Assembly (NCBI GenBank): GCA_034440615.1
Contig: JAOTOM010004280.1
Span: 62,001 to 126,000 of the forward strand
Direction of reading: 5' to 3'
DNA: 64,000 nucleotides
Origin: Ashinkailepas kermadecensis
Lineage: Eukaryota; Arthropoda; Thecostraca; Neolepadidae
In this document: positions 1-12,059 of the stretch, in pieces
Layout: each line of letters opens with the position of its first letter
Numbering within the stretch: position 1 is the first letter of the stretch
Position numbers and translations under genes: made by a program
The notes under the pieces: generated by a model
The model's database searches: none
Told to the model about the DNA's origin: nothing
Seen by the model: only the letters and a program-made list of their open reading frames with translations

Positions 1-888
1 TGATTTGGTTGGCACTGAAGATGCAGCACATAACTCCGATCGTCCGCAGACGCCAGGCTGTTGAGGCTCGCCATTCTCGCTGGACATCCACTTACCTCCG
101 AATAATTGACCAGGCTTGCCGACCATGAGTAACCGGTATATGCTGGTTCACGTGTAATTGCGAGCACCCGTTGTCCCGAAGAGCCGTTTTACGGCTGCTT
201 CTCGACCACTGCGGTTAACTAGTCGCTCGTTAATCCACGCCGTTGGTGCCATTTTATTCCTTATCGAGCCGAGCCAATTTCTTCCGAGAGGCGATTTCTT
301 GAACCAAGCCGGCCAATTATCTTAAAAGCAGTGTAATTTGCTGACCAGAATAAATTAAACTTGCCGTTCCCCATAGGCCTTCTTGAGGCGTACGCTTTAT
401 GCGCACGGATGGGGAACCGCAAGTTTTCTCCAGTTGCGAATGTATTGGGTGTGACATATCAGTTCTACCATTGGTTAGACCACGTCTGGTTTTCGATAGT
501 CTCATGAAATTCCTGATATTCCTCGTCGCCTGATTCTTCGCTTTTTTCTGATCGCAGTACTATGTCTTCCGAAAGTAGCTGGTGGTGTTCGTGACTTCCA
601 CGGACCCCAAACTACACTCCCATCTTCTGATGGGATATTGGAAACCTAAAGTGTTGGGATCGTAATGCTCATTGTGGGTTTGACCTCCTGCATAGATAAA
701 CAGATTAGCAGATATTCAGATTCTTTGGGGGCATATTCTGGTCTCGTTCCTGTCTCTTTCTTTTCGATGAAGAGCATTAGTTTCCTGATAGCGGATTCTG
801 TTTTCCGCACTGTTTTATGTGGCTGAACTCCTTTAACGAACTGTCTAATTTCATCCTTCTTCTCTTCACTTTTATCTTCATCTGACAA
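1..888 (-). pseudogene. Decayed Crypton-type tyrosine recombinase (DUF3504/KIAA1958-like)
   Basis: Read on the minus strand in three successive frames. Positions 888-646 encode an N-terminal segment beginning MSDEDKSEEK and containing KTVRKTESAIRKLMLFIEKK, which resembles the core-binding helices of Crypton/KIAA1958-like recombinases. Positions about 520-317 contain EKTRRGLTNGRTDM. Positions about 316-1 contain WFKKSPLGRNWLGSIRNKM, then NRSGREAAVKRL, then a C-terminal GEPQQPG. The order matches the family's catalytic domain: a WFKxxPLGxNxLGS block, then NHSGRKTAVKRL, then an EEQQ-type tail. The copy is dead: there are at least two frame changes, a TGA after GARNYT, the catalytic His of the N-H-S-G-R motif is Arg, and the GHKN-type second His motif is not recognisable. 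The family assignment is from remembered motif patterns, not a search. The copy may continue past base 1. Confidence 0.72.
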
Positions 889-1148
889 ATCATTATTCTA
901 CCTCCAAAGCAGGATACGAATTATAGTAAGACTTTTCCATTTTATCTTAATATACTTAATCATAATGCTTAAATATAATAGAAGCACTTCTGGTCCCTTT
1001 CATGTCAGCTTTGCCGTATGGCCTGGAGTTCACATTTTTTAAAGCATTTAATTAAAAACAGCATATTAACTGGACGGACTGACTGGCGTGTTAGCTCGAC
1101 TGATGTCTCGTTGATTAGCTGGATGTTTTAAATGATAGTGCATAAAAC

Positions 1149-1153
<5 letters not shown>

Positions 1154-1245
<92 letters not shown>

Positions 1246-1261
1246 ATATATATATATATAT
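1154..1261. repeat. (TA)n microsatellite
   Basis: Almost uninterrupted AT dinucleotides, broken near 1237-1244 by GTATGTA and followed by GT-rich sequence to about 1340. The 889-1153 and 1262-1686 flanks hold no recognisable gene. Confidence 0.97.
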
Positions 1262-1686
1262 TGTTTTATTGCTTTATGTAACTATTTGCATGTATGTATG
1301 TGTGCGTGCTTGCGTGCGCAAGTATGTGTGCGCGTGTGTACAAGTGTGGCTCCTTTTACCAATGCCTGGTGGTGGCCTATCGGCAAAAGAGCGAGGCATT
1401 CCTGAGCTGGCTGTTCTGATTCTTGGACAGTTCGCGACAGGAAAACTCAACATAAATTGAACCTACAATAGTGCTTGCAGCGAAACGGGGTACACTACTG
1501 CATCCGAAACACGGGTCGACGTTACAAAACAAAAGTGAAGTGAAAATCAGCTTCCATGCCACATGACTGCTTGCGCGTGACACCTTGGCAACGTGTTCTT
1601 AGAGTTGAATAACAACAAGTAGTGATGGCTCAATGTTCCGCTGATCAATTTCAGCGTAGCTTGAAGCTAGCTCATGCGTGTTTTCT

Positions 1687-1881
1687 CTTCATATGTACCC
1701 GGGGACGAGTGGTCTAGGGGTAAGATGCTCGTCTCACAATCGAAAGGTTGTAGGTTCGAGTCTCACCTGTCGCTACTCTTCGCCCGCGACCAATCGGCGT
1801 GAGAGATTGGCGACGCTACATGACTCAACGGTCGACGTGTCGTAAAACCAATAACCAACCAACCAACCTTCATATGTACCC
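1687..1881 (+). mobile_element. Full-length tRNA-derived SINE with 14-bp target-site duplication
   Basis: The element proper is 1701-1867. Its 5' end is tRNA-like: GGGACGAGTGGTCTAGGGGT at the D arm and A box, a Val(CAC)-like anticodon region with CTCACAA, and the B box GGTTCGAGTCTC near 1752-1763. A unique body follows (GACCAATCGGCG, then GGCGACGCTACATGAC), then a tail of (AACC)n. It is flanked by perfect 14-bp direct repeats CTTCATATGTACCC at 1687-1700 and 1868-1881, the signature of target-primed retroposition. The body recurs in copies at 9691, 17307, 25899, 35862, 56413 and 59052. This is a retroposon rather than a working tRNA gene, because the acceptor stem does not close. Confidence 0.93.
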
Positions 1882-2249
1882 AGTTGTTCATATGATCTGC
1901 CCACGTTCTTAGGCCTCACTCTGTGTTTCCGTGTGCCTAACCCACCCGGTAGCTTCTCTGTGTTTCAGTTCGTCTAGCCCACCCAGAGATACTGCTGTGT
2001 TTCCGCCCGTCTAATCCGCCCGGAGACTCCTGTATGTGTTACCGTCCGTGTAACTCACCCAGCGATTCTCCCAAGTGTGTCTTCCCGGACTGACGAGCTC
2101 ATGGCCTGGTTGCAGTGTTTCAAGTCCAAGTCAGTGACGGACCTGGCCGAGGCTACTGCCGACCCACCGATAGATCGTCCGGCCGAGGCAGCAGAGGGTG
2201 CCGTTCGTGCCGAGCCGCCGCCGCATGTCCACGAGCCGCCAGCAAACCT

Positions 2250-3095
2250 GGATGAGGTCTGTACCGTCCCCACCTCCCTCCTGGTCGAGGTCTGAGCTCT
2301 CCCGACCTCGCTACTGAAGGTTTGCACCCTCCCTCCTGGTCGAGGTCTGAACCGTCTCGACCTCGCTACTGAAGGTCTGCACCCTCCCTCCTGGTCGAGG
2401 TTTGTACCCTCCCGACCTCGATACTGGTGGAGGTCTGTACCCTCCCTCCTGGTCGAGACCTGTATTGTCCTGACCTCGCTACTGTACCCTTCCTTCTGGT
2501 CGAGGTCTGAGCCCTCCCGATCTCGCTACTGAAGGTTTGCACCCTCCCTCCTGGTCGAGGTCTGAACCGTCCCGACCTCGCTACTGAAGGTCTGCACCCT
2601 CCCTCCTGGTCGATGTTTGTACCGTCTTGACCTCGATACTGGTGGAGATATGTACCCTTCCTCCTGGTCGAGGCGTGAACCCTCCCGACCTTGCCACTGG
2701 CGGAGGTATGTACCCTCTTTCCTGGTCGATGTGTGAACCCTCCCGACCTCGCTACTGATGGTCTGCACCTTCCCTCCTGGTCGAGGCCTGCATTGTCCTG
2801 ACCTCGCTACTGAGGTCTGTACCCTTCCTCCTGGTGTCGAGGTCTGTACCAATCCCGGCCTTGCTGCTGGCGGAGGTCTGTACCCTCTGTCCTGGTCCAA
2901 GTCTATGCCGTCCTGACCTTGTACTGGTGGAGGTCTGTACCCTCCCTCCTGGTCGATGTCTGTACTGTCCTGACCTCGATACTGGTGGAGGTCCGTACCA
3001 TCCCAACCTCGCTACTGGTAGAGGTTTATATCCTCCCTCCTGGTGGAGGTCTGTACCGTCCCAGCCTCGCTACTGGTGGAGGTCTGTACTATACG
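2250..3095. repeat. Degenerate minisatellite related to the 6.1-8.5 kb array
   Basis: Imperfect copies of a motif built from 'cctccctcctggtcgaggtc', 'tgtaccgtcc' and 'cgacctcgctactg'. Spacing is irregular, and two 33-bp-like units often fuse into a longer period. It shares the core GGAGGTCTGTACC with the 6080-8540 array, so the two probably derive from one ancestral satellite. Short open frames on both strands here (up to 157 codons) come from the repeat and carry no recognisable domain. Confidence 0.88.
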
Positions 3096-3109
3096 TGGCA
3101 AATGCAACG

Positions 3110-6079
3110 TGTGAGAGCCCGGTCAGGATCGGCGAGCTTTTTCCAGTCTGTAAGGTATGTACAGTGCTTTCATCCGATCCCCTGTAGTTTCATTGTGAAA
3201 TATTTATTTTTAAAAATTCATCATGCACGTTTTCAAAAACCGAATGGTCATATACGTTATCAGGTTTATTTCAACATACCATCGAGTAGCGTTGCCCTAC
3301 GCATTCAACAATCGGAATATGCATCCTCAAGCAATTCCACATTATGTCGCATGCTAATTGTTGAAAGCAGCACACCATCGTTAGTTATTTAGGCTTTTGG
3401 GCGCCCCGACTAATATGGTCATATTGCGTCCAAGCAGCAGATCATCAAAAATATTGGTTAATGGCTCAAGCATGTCACCGACACATATTTTTGAAAAGCG
3501 AGACTTGCAATTGCAATCAAGGCAAGAAATGTTTGAATTGATTTCCCCACTTCAAACAATAAAAATAGCTCCAGCTGGGTTAACATATACAATTCATAGT
3601 AAAACTAAAAACACTAGTATTGTAGCACATGCTTTAAAATGATGTAGCAGTGCCGTTGTTTTATTTGTGGTGTTATCAGCAATCTATATCACTTTCGTTA
3701 AAAAAATCAACAAATATTCAAGCAAAGCAAGCTTTCTCTTCGAAAGTAATTAGTATTGTATTGGTAGGTTTCAATAGTCAATAGCAAAATTATGAAGTAG
3801 AAACACTATTAAAACACAGAGTTTAATGCTTACCTCCGACGAAAGTGTGACCATGAGCAAGTTTTCATTCAGTCATCTTGAATAACCTGTAAATGTACAC
3901 CATGTCTAATAATTAAATTATACCACCATGATATTCATAAGAGAAAGTTGCAATATTCGTTGATTCTCAAGCTTCATATTAGGTCCTATCAAGTCCATGT
4001 TGTGTATGGTGAAATTATCCTATAACCGTTGGTGGTCGCTTCTGTCTTCAAACTATGCTTCTTGTTTGTGAGAAGATTTGGTGTTGGTTGTCAGCTGCCT
4101 AGCACAAAAACTAAACTAATGGATCATCAATGAATATATTTGTAGTAAAAACAGCCTGCTTTAGGGCAGCGCCACAAATTGGCGGTAGTTCGTAAATAAT
4201 GTCTCGCGGTACGAGAACTTCACGCGTTTCGGCAGCGTGGCTTTGCTTACAAAATTAGAGGCCATCAAATTCGACGTGCCCATGCCATGATCTTCTCTGT
4301 GTTGTAGCTATTTATAAGTGGCGTCATCGATATGGTATTGCAGCTGGTAAACTGTAATCATGCTGGCTGTAATTTCGAAAGTCGAAGTTGTAGGGAAAAA
4401 ATGTAGTTAAAACAGCACTATGAAAAGTAATTTTTTCATATAAACCTGCATTATTCGAAATAATCTATTTTGGGGAGATGTCGGCTACCGTTCACAGAGC
4501 ACCCACAAAACCTTCCGCGATTTGTAATTAGTGCGCCAACAATGGCCAAGCTAATTGGGACCGTATTCCAAGCTTCAATCTTTGCCATTAGCTTGTGCGC
4601 TGCCATGTGCGATATCCATATGTATGTCGCATCATGAAATGAAAGAACAGGAAATATAATTTTACAACGTTGAAGGTAGCTTGCCAGGTTTATACTTATA
4701 TAGACATAGAGGAACTCAAATCGTATCTAAATAATTTCATTTCACACGTACATAAGCCACGTAATAAAAGAGTACGAAGATTTCATCATGCACAATGAAG
4801 GCCTTGATCCGCTGACTATCGCATGCCATTAGCTGTTGCTATGCTGCCTTTTTCAGCCATCCATGTTTAACCATCGCCGGGCCGGGGGCTCTCTCAAACC
4901 CCCGCCCCTCAGGTCTTTCCGTGATAGCGACCGAATTGGTAGACATGGAGACACGAAATTTTCAATAGCTTCTTATGCATCTGTTCTGCACATGTCTTAA
5001 ACATTTCAGAGCCAAGTTATCAAAGGTCATTGACCTGGGGCGGATCAAAGTGAGTGATGTTCCAAAATCCTGAGTGCCGCCATTCGGAACAGGTGCAACA
5101 GATATGCACCAAACTTAGATCATGCTGTCCTTTCATCGAGACGAACGACCCCCTGCCTGGGCATTTTGCTGAAGGCAAAGGTCACTAACCTGAGGTTATG
5201 TCAAATTCCGTGTTTTTTACCACCTTGTGTAGGACAAAATTTAATTTGTGGTAATTGTTGACGCCAAAAATGATATCAAGCTGCAATAAGCATTCTGAGA
5301 TATTTTGTGTATGAAAGGCCAATGACGTGTGGTCAGGTAACCTATCGTGTATGTTATACACCATGACATCTTATACAGCATGCTGCTGTTTTTCGCGAAG
5401 TGATATTTGAATTTGGTTTCAGTGCCGCCTAGATTGTGCGACATGACATTGGATGGTCAACGAATGACCTGATATGACATGAACTCGTGTGATCTGACCC
5501 TATTTGACCAGAATGACCTTTCATTGTAATTACTTTCCAAGTCGCTTGCCACCACTGTAAATGTATGTCCTCCAAACCACTGATCTGTCATCTCGCTTCT
5601 CACGTCACTGATTCCAATGTATCAGTCTGCCCCACCATCTTCGCCGTACTCCTTCCATTCCACTTAAAATCGCTTTTGCTGTCACTCTGTTGTTGTCTAT
5701 TTAAATACAAAGTCTCGTTCAATGAAAGTTCAATGAAATCCACAGCAGGTGAACCAACATAAAGCAATCCAACTCAACTCAACGCATAATGCAAGGCCTA
5801 CAAAACCCACAAAGCCGTGTCCGGGAACAAGTTGAGAAAGTTTTGAATCAAGTTGCGAAATTAGAACATTTCTCGAACAGAATCAGAGGCAGTTCTGCTC
5901 ACCGACACTCCATAGGACTCTCCACTTCTAAACGGCCATTTTACAGCCTAATCCGATATGCCTAATGCCAAGAAGTTGAATTGGATGAATATTGCCAATT
6001 AAGTACATATCACAAAGCCAAGAGTATCGAGTCACCATGTCGGCCAACGTACCGTTTTAGCAGACGCGCCCCTTAAGGA
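3110..6079. other. No gene recognised (3.0 kb, AT-rich)
   Basis: Only short, compositionally random open frames are present. I see no splice-supported exon, tRNA or transposon protein. A short C/G-rich tract lies near 4870-4915. Confidence 0.6.
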
Positions 6080-8540
6080 TGTCTGTATCGTCCTGACCTC
6101 CATCCTGGAGGAGGCCTGTAGTCTGTACTGGCGCAGCCTCCTTAATGGTGGAAGTATGTACCCTCCATCCTGGATGAGGTCTGTACCGTCCCAGCCTCTC
6201 TCCTGGTGGAGGTCTATGCCGTCCCGACCTCTCTCCTGGTGGAGGGCTGTACCGTCCCGACCTCTCTCCTGGTGGAGGTCTGTACCGTCCCGACCTCTCT
6301 CCTGGTGGGGGTCTGTACCGTCCCGATCTCTCTCCTGGTGGAGATCTATGCCGTCCCGACCTCTCTCCTGGCGGAGGTCTGTACCGTCCCGATCTCTCTC
6401 CTGGTGGAGGTCTGTACCGTCCCGACCTCTCTCCTGGTGGGAGTCTGTACCTTCCCGATCTCTCTCCTGGTGGAGGTCTGTACCGTCCCGACCTCTCTCC
6501 TGGTGGGAGTCTGTACCGTCCCGACCTCTCTCCTGGTGGAGGTCTGTACCGTCCCGACCTCTCCCCTGGTGGGGGCCTGTCCCCGACCTCTCTCCTGGTG
6601 GAGGTCTGTACCGTCCCGACCTCTCTCCTGGTGGAGGTCTGTCCGACCTTTGTCCCGACCTCTCTCCTGGTGGAGGTCTGTACCGTCCCGACCTCTCTCC
6701 TGGTGGAGGTGTCTGTACCGTCCCGACCTCTCTCCTGGTGGAGGTCTATGCCGTCCCGACCTCTCTCCTGGTGGAGGTCTGTACGTCGTCCCGACCTCTC
6801 TCCTGGTGGAGGTCTGTACCGTCCCGACCTCTCTCCTGGTGGAGGTCTGTACCGTCTCCCGACCTCTTTCCTGGTGGAGGTCTGTACCGTCCCGACCTCT
6901 CTCCTGGTGGAGGTCTGTACCGTCCCGACCTCTCTCCTGGTGGAGGTCTGTACCGTCCCGACCTCTTCTCCTGGTGGAGGTCTGTACCGTCCCGACCTCT
7001 CTCCTGGTGGAGGTCTGTACCGTCCCGACCTCTCTCCTGGTGGAGGTCTGTACCGTCCCGACCTCTCTCCTGGTGGAGGTCTATACCGTCCCGACCTCTC
7101 TCCTGGTGGAGGTCTGTAGGTCCGTCCCGACCTCTCTCCTGGTGGAGGTCTGTCCCGACCTCTCTCCTGGTGGAGGTCCTTGTCCCGACCTCTCTCCTGG
7201 TGGAGGTCTGTACCGTCCGCGCTCTCTCCTGGTGGAGGTCTGTACCGTCCCGACCTCTCTCCTGGTGGAGGTCTGTACCGTCCCGACCTCTCTCCTGGTG
7301 GGGGTCTGTGCCGTCCCGATCTCTCTCCTGGTGGAGGTCTATACCGTCCCGACCTCTCTCCTGGTGGAGGTCTGTACCGTCCTGACCTCTCTCCTGGTGG
7401 AGGTCTGTACCGTCCCGACCTCTCTCCTGGTGGAGGTCTATGCCGTCCCGACCTCTCTCCTGGTGGAGGTCTGTACCGTCCCGACCTCTCTCCTGGTGGA
7501 GGTCTGTACCGTCCCGACCTCTCTCCTGGTGGAGGTCTGTACCGTCCCGACCTCTCTCCTGGTGGAGGTCTGTACCTCTCCGTCCCGACCTCTCTCCTGG
7601 TGGAGGTCTGTACCGTCCCGACCTCTCTCCTGGTGAAGGTCTATGCCGTCCCGACCTCTCTCCTGGTGGAGGTCTGTACCGTCCCGACCTTCCCGACCTC
7701 TCTCCTGGTGGAGGTCTGTACCGTCCCGACCTCTCTCCTGGTGGAGGTCTGTACCGTCCCGACTCTCTCCTGGTGGAGGTCTGTACCCCCGACCTCTCTC
7801 CTGGTGGAGGTGCTGTCCCGACTCTCTCTCCTGGTGGAGGTCTGTACCGTCCCGACCTCTCTCCTGGTGGAGGTCTGTACCGTCCCGACCTCTCTCCTGG
7901 TGGAGGTCTGTACCGTCCCGACCTCTCTCCTGGTGGGGGTCTGTACCGTCCCGACCTCTCTCCTGGTGGGGGTCTGTACCGTCCCGACTCTCTCTCCTGG
8001 TGGAGGTCTGTACCGTCCCGACCTCTCTCCTGGTGGAGGTCTGTACCGTCCCGACTTCTTCCTGGTGGGGGTCTGTACCGTCCCGACCTCTCTTGTCTGT
8101 CCTCCCCTCTCTCCTGGTGGAGGTCTGTACCGTCCCGACCTCTCTCCTGGTGGAGGTCTGTACCGTCCCGACCTCTCTCCTGGTGGAGGTCTGTACCGTC
8201 CCGACCTCTCTCCTGGTGGAGGTCTGTACCGTCCCGACCTCTCTCCTGGTGGAGGTCTGTACCGTCCCGACCTCTCTCCTGGTGGAGGTCTGTACCGTCC
8301 CGACCTCTCTCCTGGTGGAGGTCTGTACCGTCCCGACCTCTCTCCTGGGGGGTCTGTACCTCCGATCTCTCTCCTGGTGGAGGTCTGCACCGTCCCGACC
8401 TCTCTCCTGGTGGAGGTCTGTACCGTCCCGACCTCTCTCGTGGTGGAGGTCTGTACCGTCCCGACCTCTCTCCTGGTGAGGGGTCTGTACCGTCCCGATC
8501 TCTCTCCTGGTGGAGGTCTGTACCATCATGATTTCCCCCG
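6080..8540. repeat. 33-bp minisatellite array (about 70 units)
   Basis: The unit is 33 bp: TCTCTCCTGGTGGAGGTCTG followed by TACCGTCCCGACC. Units from about 6190 to 8510 are nearly identical, with point variants (GGGGGTCTG, GATCTCTC, ATGCCGTCC) and occasional short insertions or deletions that shift phase. Because 33 is a multiple of three and the unit lacks stops in several frames, open frames of 173-681 codons appear on both strands. They translate only as 11-residue repeats and change frame at each indel. The unit contains the near-palindrome CCTGGTGGAGG. The first 100 bp and the last 200 bp (8540-8735) are more divergent. Confidence 0.97.
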
Positions 8541-8904
8541 TGATGAATGTCTGTACCGTCCCGACCTCCATCCTGAAGAGGCCCTGGCCGTCCTGACCAC
8601 CGTACCTGGGCTCTCGACTCTGTACCGTCCCCGCCTCCTACATGGAGGTGGGCACCGTGCAGCTGCCGCTCTCTCGTCTGAGCTAGGTCTGTACCACCAC
8701 CCGAGACGCCTGAGTTGCGCCACACCAGCCTATGAACTGCTATGCATCCATGTTTTGTTAACATACTGTTTGTGTTGTATTTGGAAAACACTACAGTGTG
8801 CCATGAGTGTTATTTCCACGTGTGTAGTCCGGGCCGGTGTGTTAAGTCTGTGGTACGGAATCCACTTCTCTCGATCTGTTGCAGGGTTGGCCAGAATCCA
8901 GCTC

Positions 8905-8975
8905 AGCTAGTTTTAGTCGTGCGGGTAGCTTAAGCTGGTTTTCCCCGATTAAAATTGGCTGGAACTGGTATAATT
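8905..8975. repeat. Dispersed 'AAGCTGGTTTT...TTAAAA' repeat, copy 1
   Basis: Contains TAGTTTTAGTCGTGCGGGTA then CTTAAGCTGGTTTTCCCCGA. It resembles the copy at 10085-10180 and the tandem pair at 11126-11453, which share the pattern gccggtt-aa-gcc-agttttagcc, then gtggctaaagctggtt. Probably a decayed transposon fragment. No coding capacity. Confidence 0.55.
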
Positions 8976-9676
8976 TGACAATGTGATCGGTAGAGTACAA
9001 TTTGTTTAGTTCCTTAAAGTTGTTTACAGCAAAGAAAGAAACAATTAAATGCTTATAAGATGTTGAGTATTTAAGCGCCGTATTATTGCATGCGGTCTAT
9101 GTCATGTCTTCCACACATGACTTCTCATTGAAGCATCACATCTAAATATTTCACATCTGGCACACCTTCCTCTCAATCCTTGCCTACCTTTTCTTCATCA
9201 TTTCATAAACATATGCAAAAGAATCCTGGAACGCAAGTATGAACTGATGTGTATCTCTATCGCTGCCTGTAATCGCGGTTTACTGCATTTCCTCATGTTT
9301 GAATAAATCAACTAGGTACTCACCAACCAGGTATAAGAAACAAGCATATATGCAAAATCAATCCATTTATTTTTACCCATTGATGCACGTTTCACGAATA
9401 TTCTGAACGCATTGATAAACAAAAAATGTATGCATCAACGTTTCATGGGCCTCATTGCATGTCGGACAAACATCTTAATAATCTAGTCCCACCATTTCCA
9501 GCATTGACGTAGGTACCTGAATTTAAAAAAAATAGGGCACTTGTACTGATAATTTGTAGTGGCAAGATATATTTTGTGTATGTCTGAGTGCATTCTTCTT
9601 CTTTTCCATCCGTAAAAAGCGTCTCCTCCTCCCCTCCCCTCCTAATGCGCCATGCGTGGTGGAATTTGTCTTACTT
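8976..9676. other. No gene recognised
   Basis: AT-rich intergenic sequence between the 33-bp array and the SINE at 9691. No open frame or repeat of note was seen. Confidence 0.6.
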
Positions 9677-9880
9677 TACCCTGAACATTAGGGGCGGGGA
9701 TGGCCGAGTGGTTAAGTTGTTAAGCTCTGGGTATCAAAGGTCCCGGGTTCAGCACTCCCACCGCTTGGGACATTTCCCAATCCCGCGACCCATCGGCGAA
9801 ACAATGTGGGCAGCGCCATTAGCCGTAAATGTGCATGAAGTGCGTCGTGAATCACCCTATAAGCAATACCCTGAACATTA
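9677..9880 (+). mobile_element. tRNA(Ser/Leu)-headed SINE with 14-bp target-site duplication
   Basis: The element proper is 9691-9866. The head reads GGCGGGGATGGCCGAGTGGT, as in the D arm of class II (Ser/Leu) tRNAs. It has a B-box-like GGTCCCGGGTTCAGCACTCC at about 9739-9758, then the shared body CCCGCGACCCATCGGCG, then a GCGTCGTGAA 3' region. Perfect 14-bp duplications TACCCTGAACATTA lie at 9677-9690 and 9867-9880. The body is alignable with the Val-headed copy at 1701 and the Lys-headed copy at 59052, so the family has several tRNA-like heads. Confidence 0.92.
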
Positions 9881-10084
9881 TATCAAAGCTATCTCTTGGA
9901 TGACTGAGATAATAATTTCTTGGGCAACTATTTCCTTGGGTCTGTTTTTCCGACTGTACATGAGGGCTGTCGATTAATGTGGCAGAATTATAAATGATTC
10001 ATAATATATTTCAGATATTTTTCACTTCAGTATTCGACGGATTGTTTTGGGATCCATTCAAATGTAGATCATCATTCCAAAGAC

Positions 10085-10180
10085 CATCAAGGTCGGTTGG
10101 CAAAAGCCGGTTAAGCCTAGTTTTAGCCATGGCAGTGGCTAAAGCTGGGTTCAACCTGTTAAAATCGGCGAGAGCTTACT
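10085..10180. repeat. Dispersed 'GCCGGTTAAGCC' repeat, copy 2
   Basis: Contains AAAGCCGGTTAAGCCTAGTT, then TTAGCCATGGCAGTGGCTAA, then AGCTGGGTTCAACC. It shares its layout with 8905-8975 and with both units at 11126-11453. The sequence between 10181 and 11125 has one 184-codon open frame (10420-10974, plus strand) with no recognisable domain. It is probably chance. Confidence 0.6.
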
Positions 10181-11125
10181 AAAACCCAAAATGCTGGCGG
10201 AGGAAATAAATGCAGCAATTTGCATAATGTGCATAATCACATTAAATTACACCAGAACGTGCCTTTACATAACATTTCATGTATGCAGTAACTGCCCACG
10301 TCGGCCTCCAATGCCGGGTAGCTAACATCCGAATGCAAATAACGTTTTTGTTTTATTATTTGCTTCAGTGTAAAAATGGAGCAGAAATTTCGTTCATGTT
10401 GAGCACCACCTAGGCATACATGAGAAGTATCTACACAGACTCAAGACCGCGAAATATTATAATCTCAACGAGATCGTGTTGTGTCTGTCATCTCAACACT
10501 AAGTATTCGATGTTTCGTGTGCTTTTTCTATTTCAGCTGCTGTTTTGTTGGTGTTTGTTGGTGCGAGTTTGTTTTTGTAGCATATTGTTTTTGGTATTTC
10601 CTTTATTTATTTTAGTGTCCCACACTAGACTTGTCCGTGTATGTAATTTTGGTATGACATCGAAGAGCCAAGTGCTCCTTTTTGACATTGTTAGAATGAG
10701 TTGCAACCTGGAAGAGACTCAATCAATGTCATTGGGCTCCGGGAGGTTGAAATTTCTTGATTTTTGTGTGGTACAGTTAAGGTTAATGAACACTGAGACC
10801 TGTCACGTTCAGCTTAACTGCAAGCTAAAACAAAGTTGGCAGCCAGTAATAACGCAGAGCACCTCCCTCCGGACTAAGTATATCAAGCTGTCACAAATTC
10901 TGTTGGCCCACAGCTTGAGCACTTATGCTGGATTTGGTCAGAAATGTGTGGCCAGGGGAAATATATGCAACTAAATATGTTTTGCATTGTTGTCCGGAGA
11001 GCATGCATTTTGACTATAATGAAAACGGCGAAATTCTTCATGGTGAATGCCATTCATGAGGTAGATGATTCCTCCCAGCAATCCATTAGGAAATGTCAGT
11101 AGTATGTATTCAGCGGTTCGGTAAT

Positions 11126-11453
11126 GTACCTTCGCAACAAAGTGGCTATAACGAGAAACGTGGAATGGGTTGTAGCCGGTTTAAACCTCCAGGTGGCTGA
11201 AGCCAGTTAAACCAGCTGGTTTGAACCATGGTTTAATTAGGCCAAAACTACCGCATGACAAAAACCTTCCACGCCGGTGCAGGCTTATGTGACTGGTGCA
11301 GATGCTGGTGTACCTTCGCAACAAAGTGGCTGCAACTAGGAAAATGGAATAAGTACTAGCCGGTTTAGATCATCAGGTGGCTAAAGCTAGTTTCCACCAA
11401 CTGGTTGGAACCATGGTTTAATTGGGCTAAAACTACCTCATGATCAAAAAGCG
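11126..11453 (+). repeat. Tandem duplication, period 184 bp
   Basis: Both units begin GTACCTTCGCAACAAAGTGG (11126 and 11310) and continue through GCCGGTTTA, CAGGTGGCT, CCATGGTTTAATT and AAAACTAC. The units differ at many sites, so this is an old duplication of the dispersed repeat also found at 8905 and 10085. Confidence 0.85.
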
Positions 11454-12059
11454 TGCGTACTTATTGCTCTTTGAGATGAAAATATCCCAACCTGTAGGTT
11501 CTTAAGCCCAGGCTTTCATTTCAGGAATATTGCACTGCATGCTTTATGAAAACATAAAGTTTGTGGCGGTTTGAGGAAAACCGGTTTCAATCCCGTCTCG
11601 GGATCGTTATCAGTTCATTTTACTTCAGTAAGATTAACAAATTTGACTACGCGCTTCAAGTAACCGTGATCGCAATTCATACGCCGTAGTCACAAACGTT
11701 AATATGAATAAAGTTTGTGCTCCACCGTATTCGTTATGGGAAAACTAGAGCTCGATCTCACATTTTCGACTTTTGTTCCGCTTACATGCAGTGTTATTAA
11801 CTCCATTATTCTTCGTGTAGAAACAAAAACCAACAAATATAATGTGCGTATTTAGTGGCCCCAAAGTACTTGCTCTCGAGATACGGAATTACAAGATGTG
11901 AATCCAACCGGATGCTTACCGACAGCTCCGCATAACCCTGTACAACCCTAAGCTTGTATGGCTTGTATAATCACCCTAAGCTTGTATGACTCTGTCTCGT
12001 AGTGTTGTGTAGTGTTCTTCTGTCAGTAGCATTGCATAGTGCAACATCATGCCTATTAT

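Noticed and set aside
1701..1775. Functional tRNA-Val gene
   Set aside because: The acceptor stem does not pair, and the sequence continues into a SINE body with a tail and target duplications.
6746..8791. 681-codon minus-strand frame and 173-576-codon plus-strand frames
   Set aside because: They lie in the 33-bp satellite. Every frame is the same 11-residue cycle and shifts at each indel, and both strands are equally open.
9691..9765. Functional tRNA-Ser/Leu gene
   Set aside because: No intact acceptor and variable arms. It is the head of a SINE with 14-bp target duplications.
10420..10974. 184-codon plus-strand frame with a hydrophobic stretch
   Set aside because: AT-rich chance composition, no recognised domain, no supporting signals and no repetition elsewhere.
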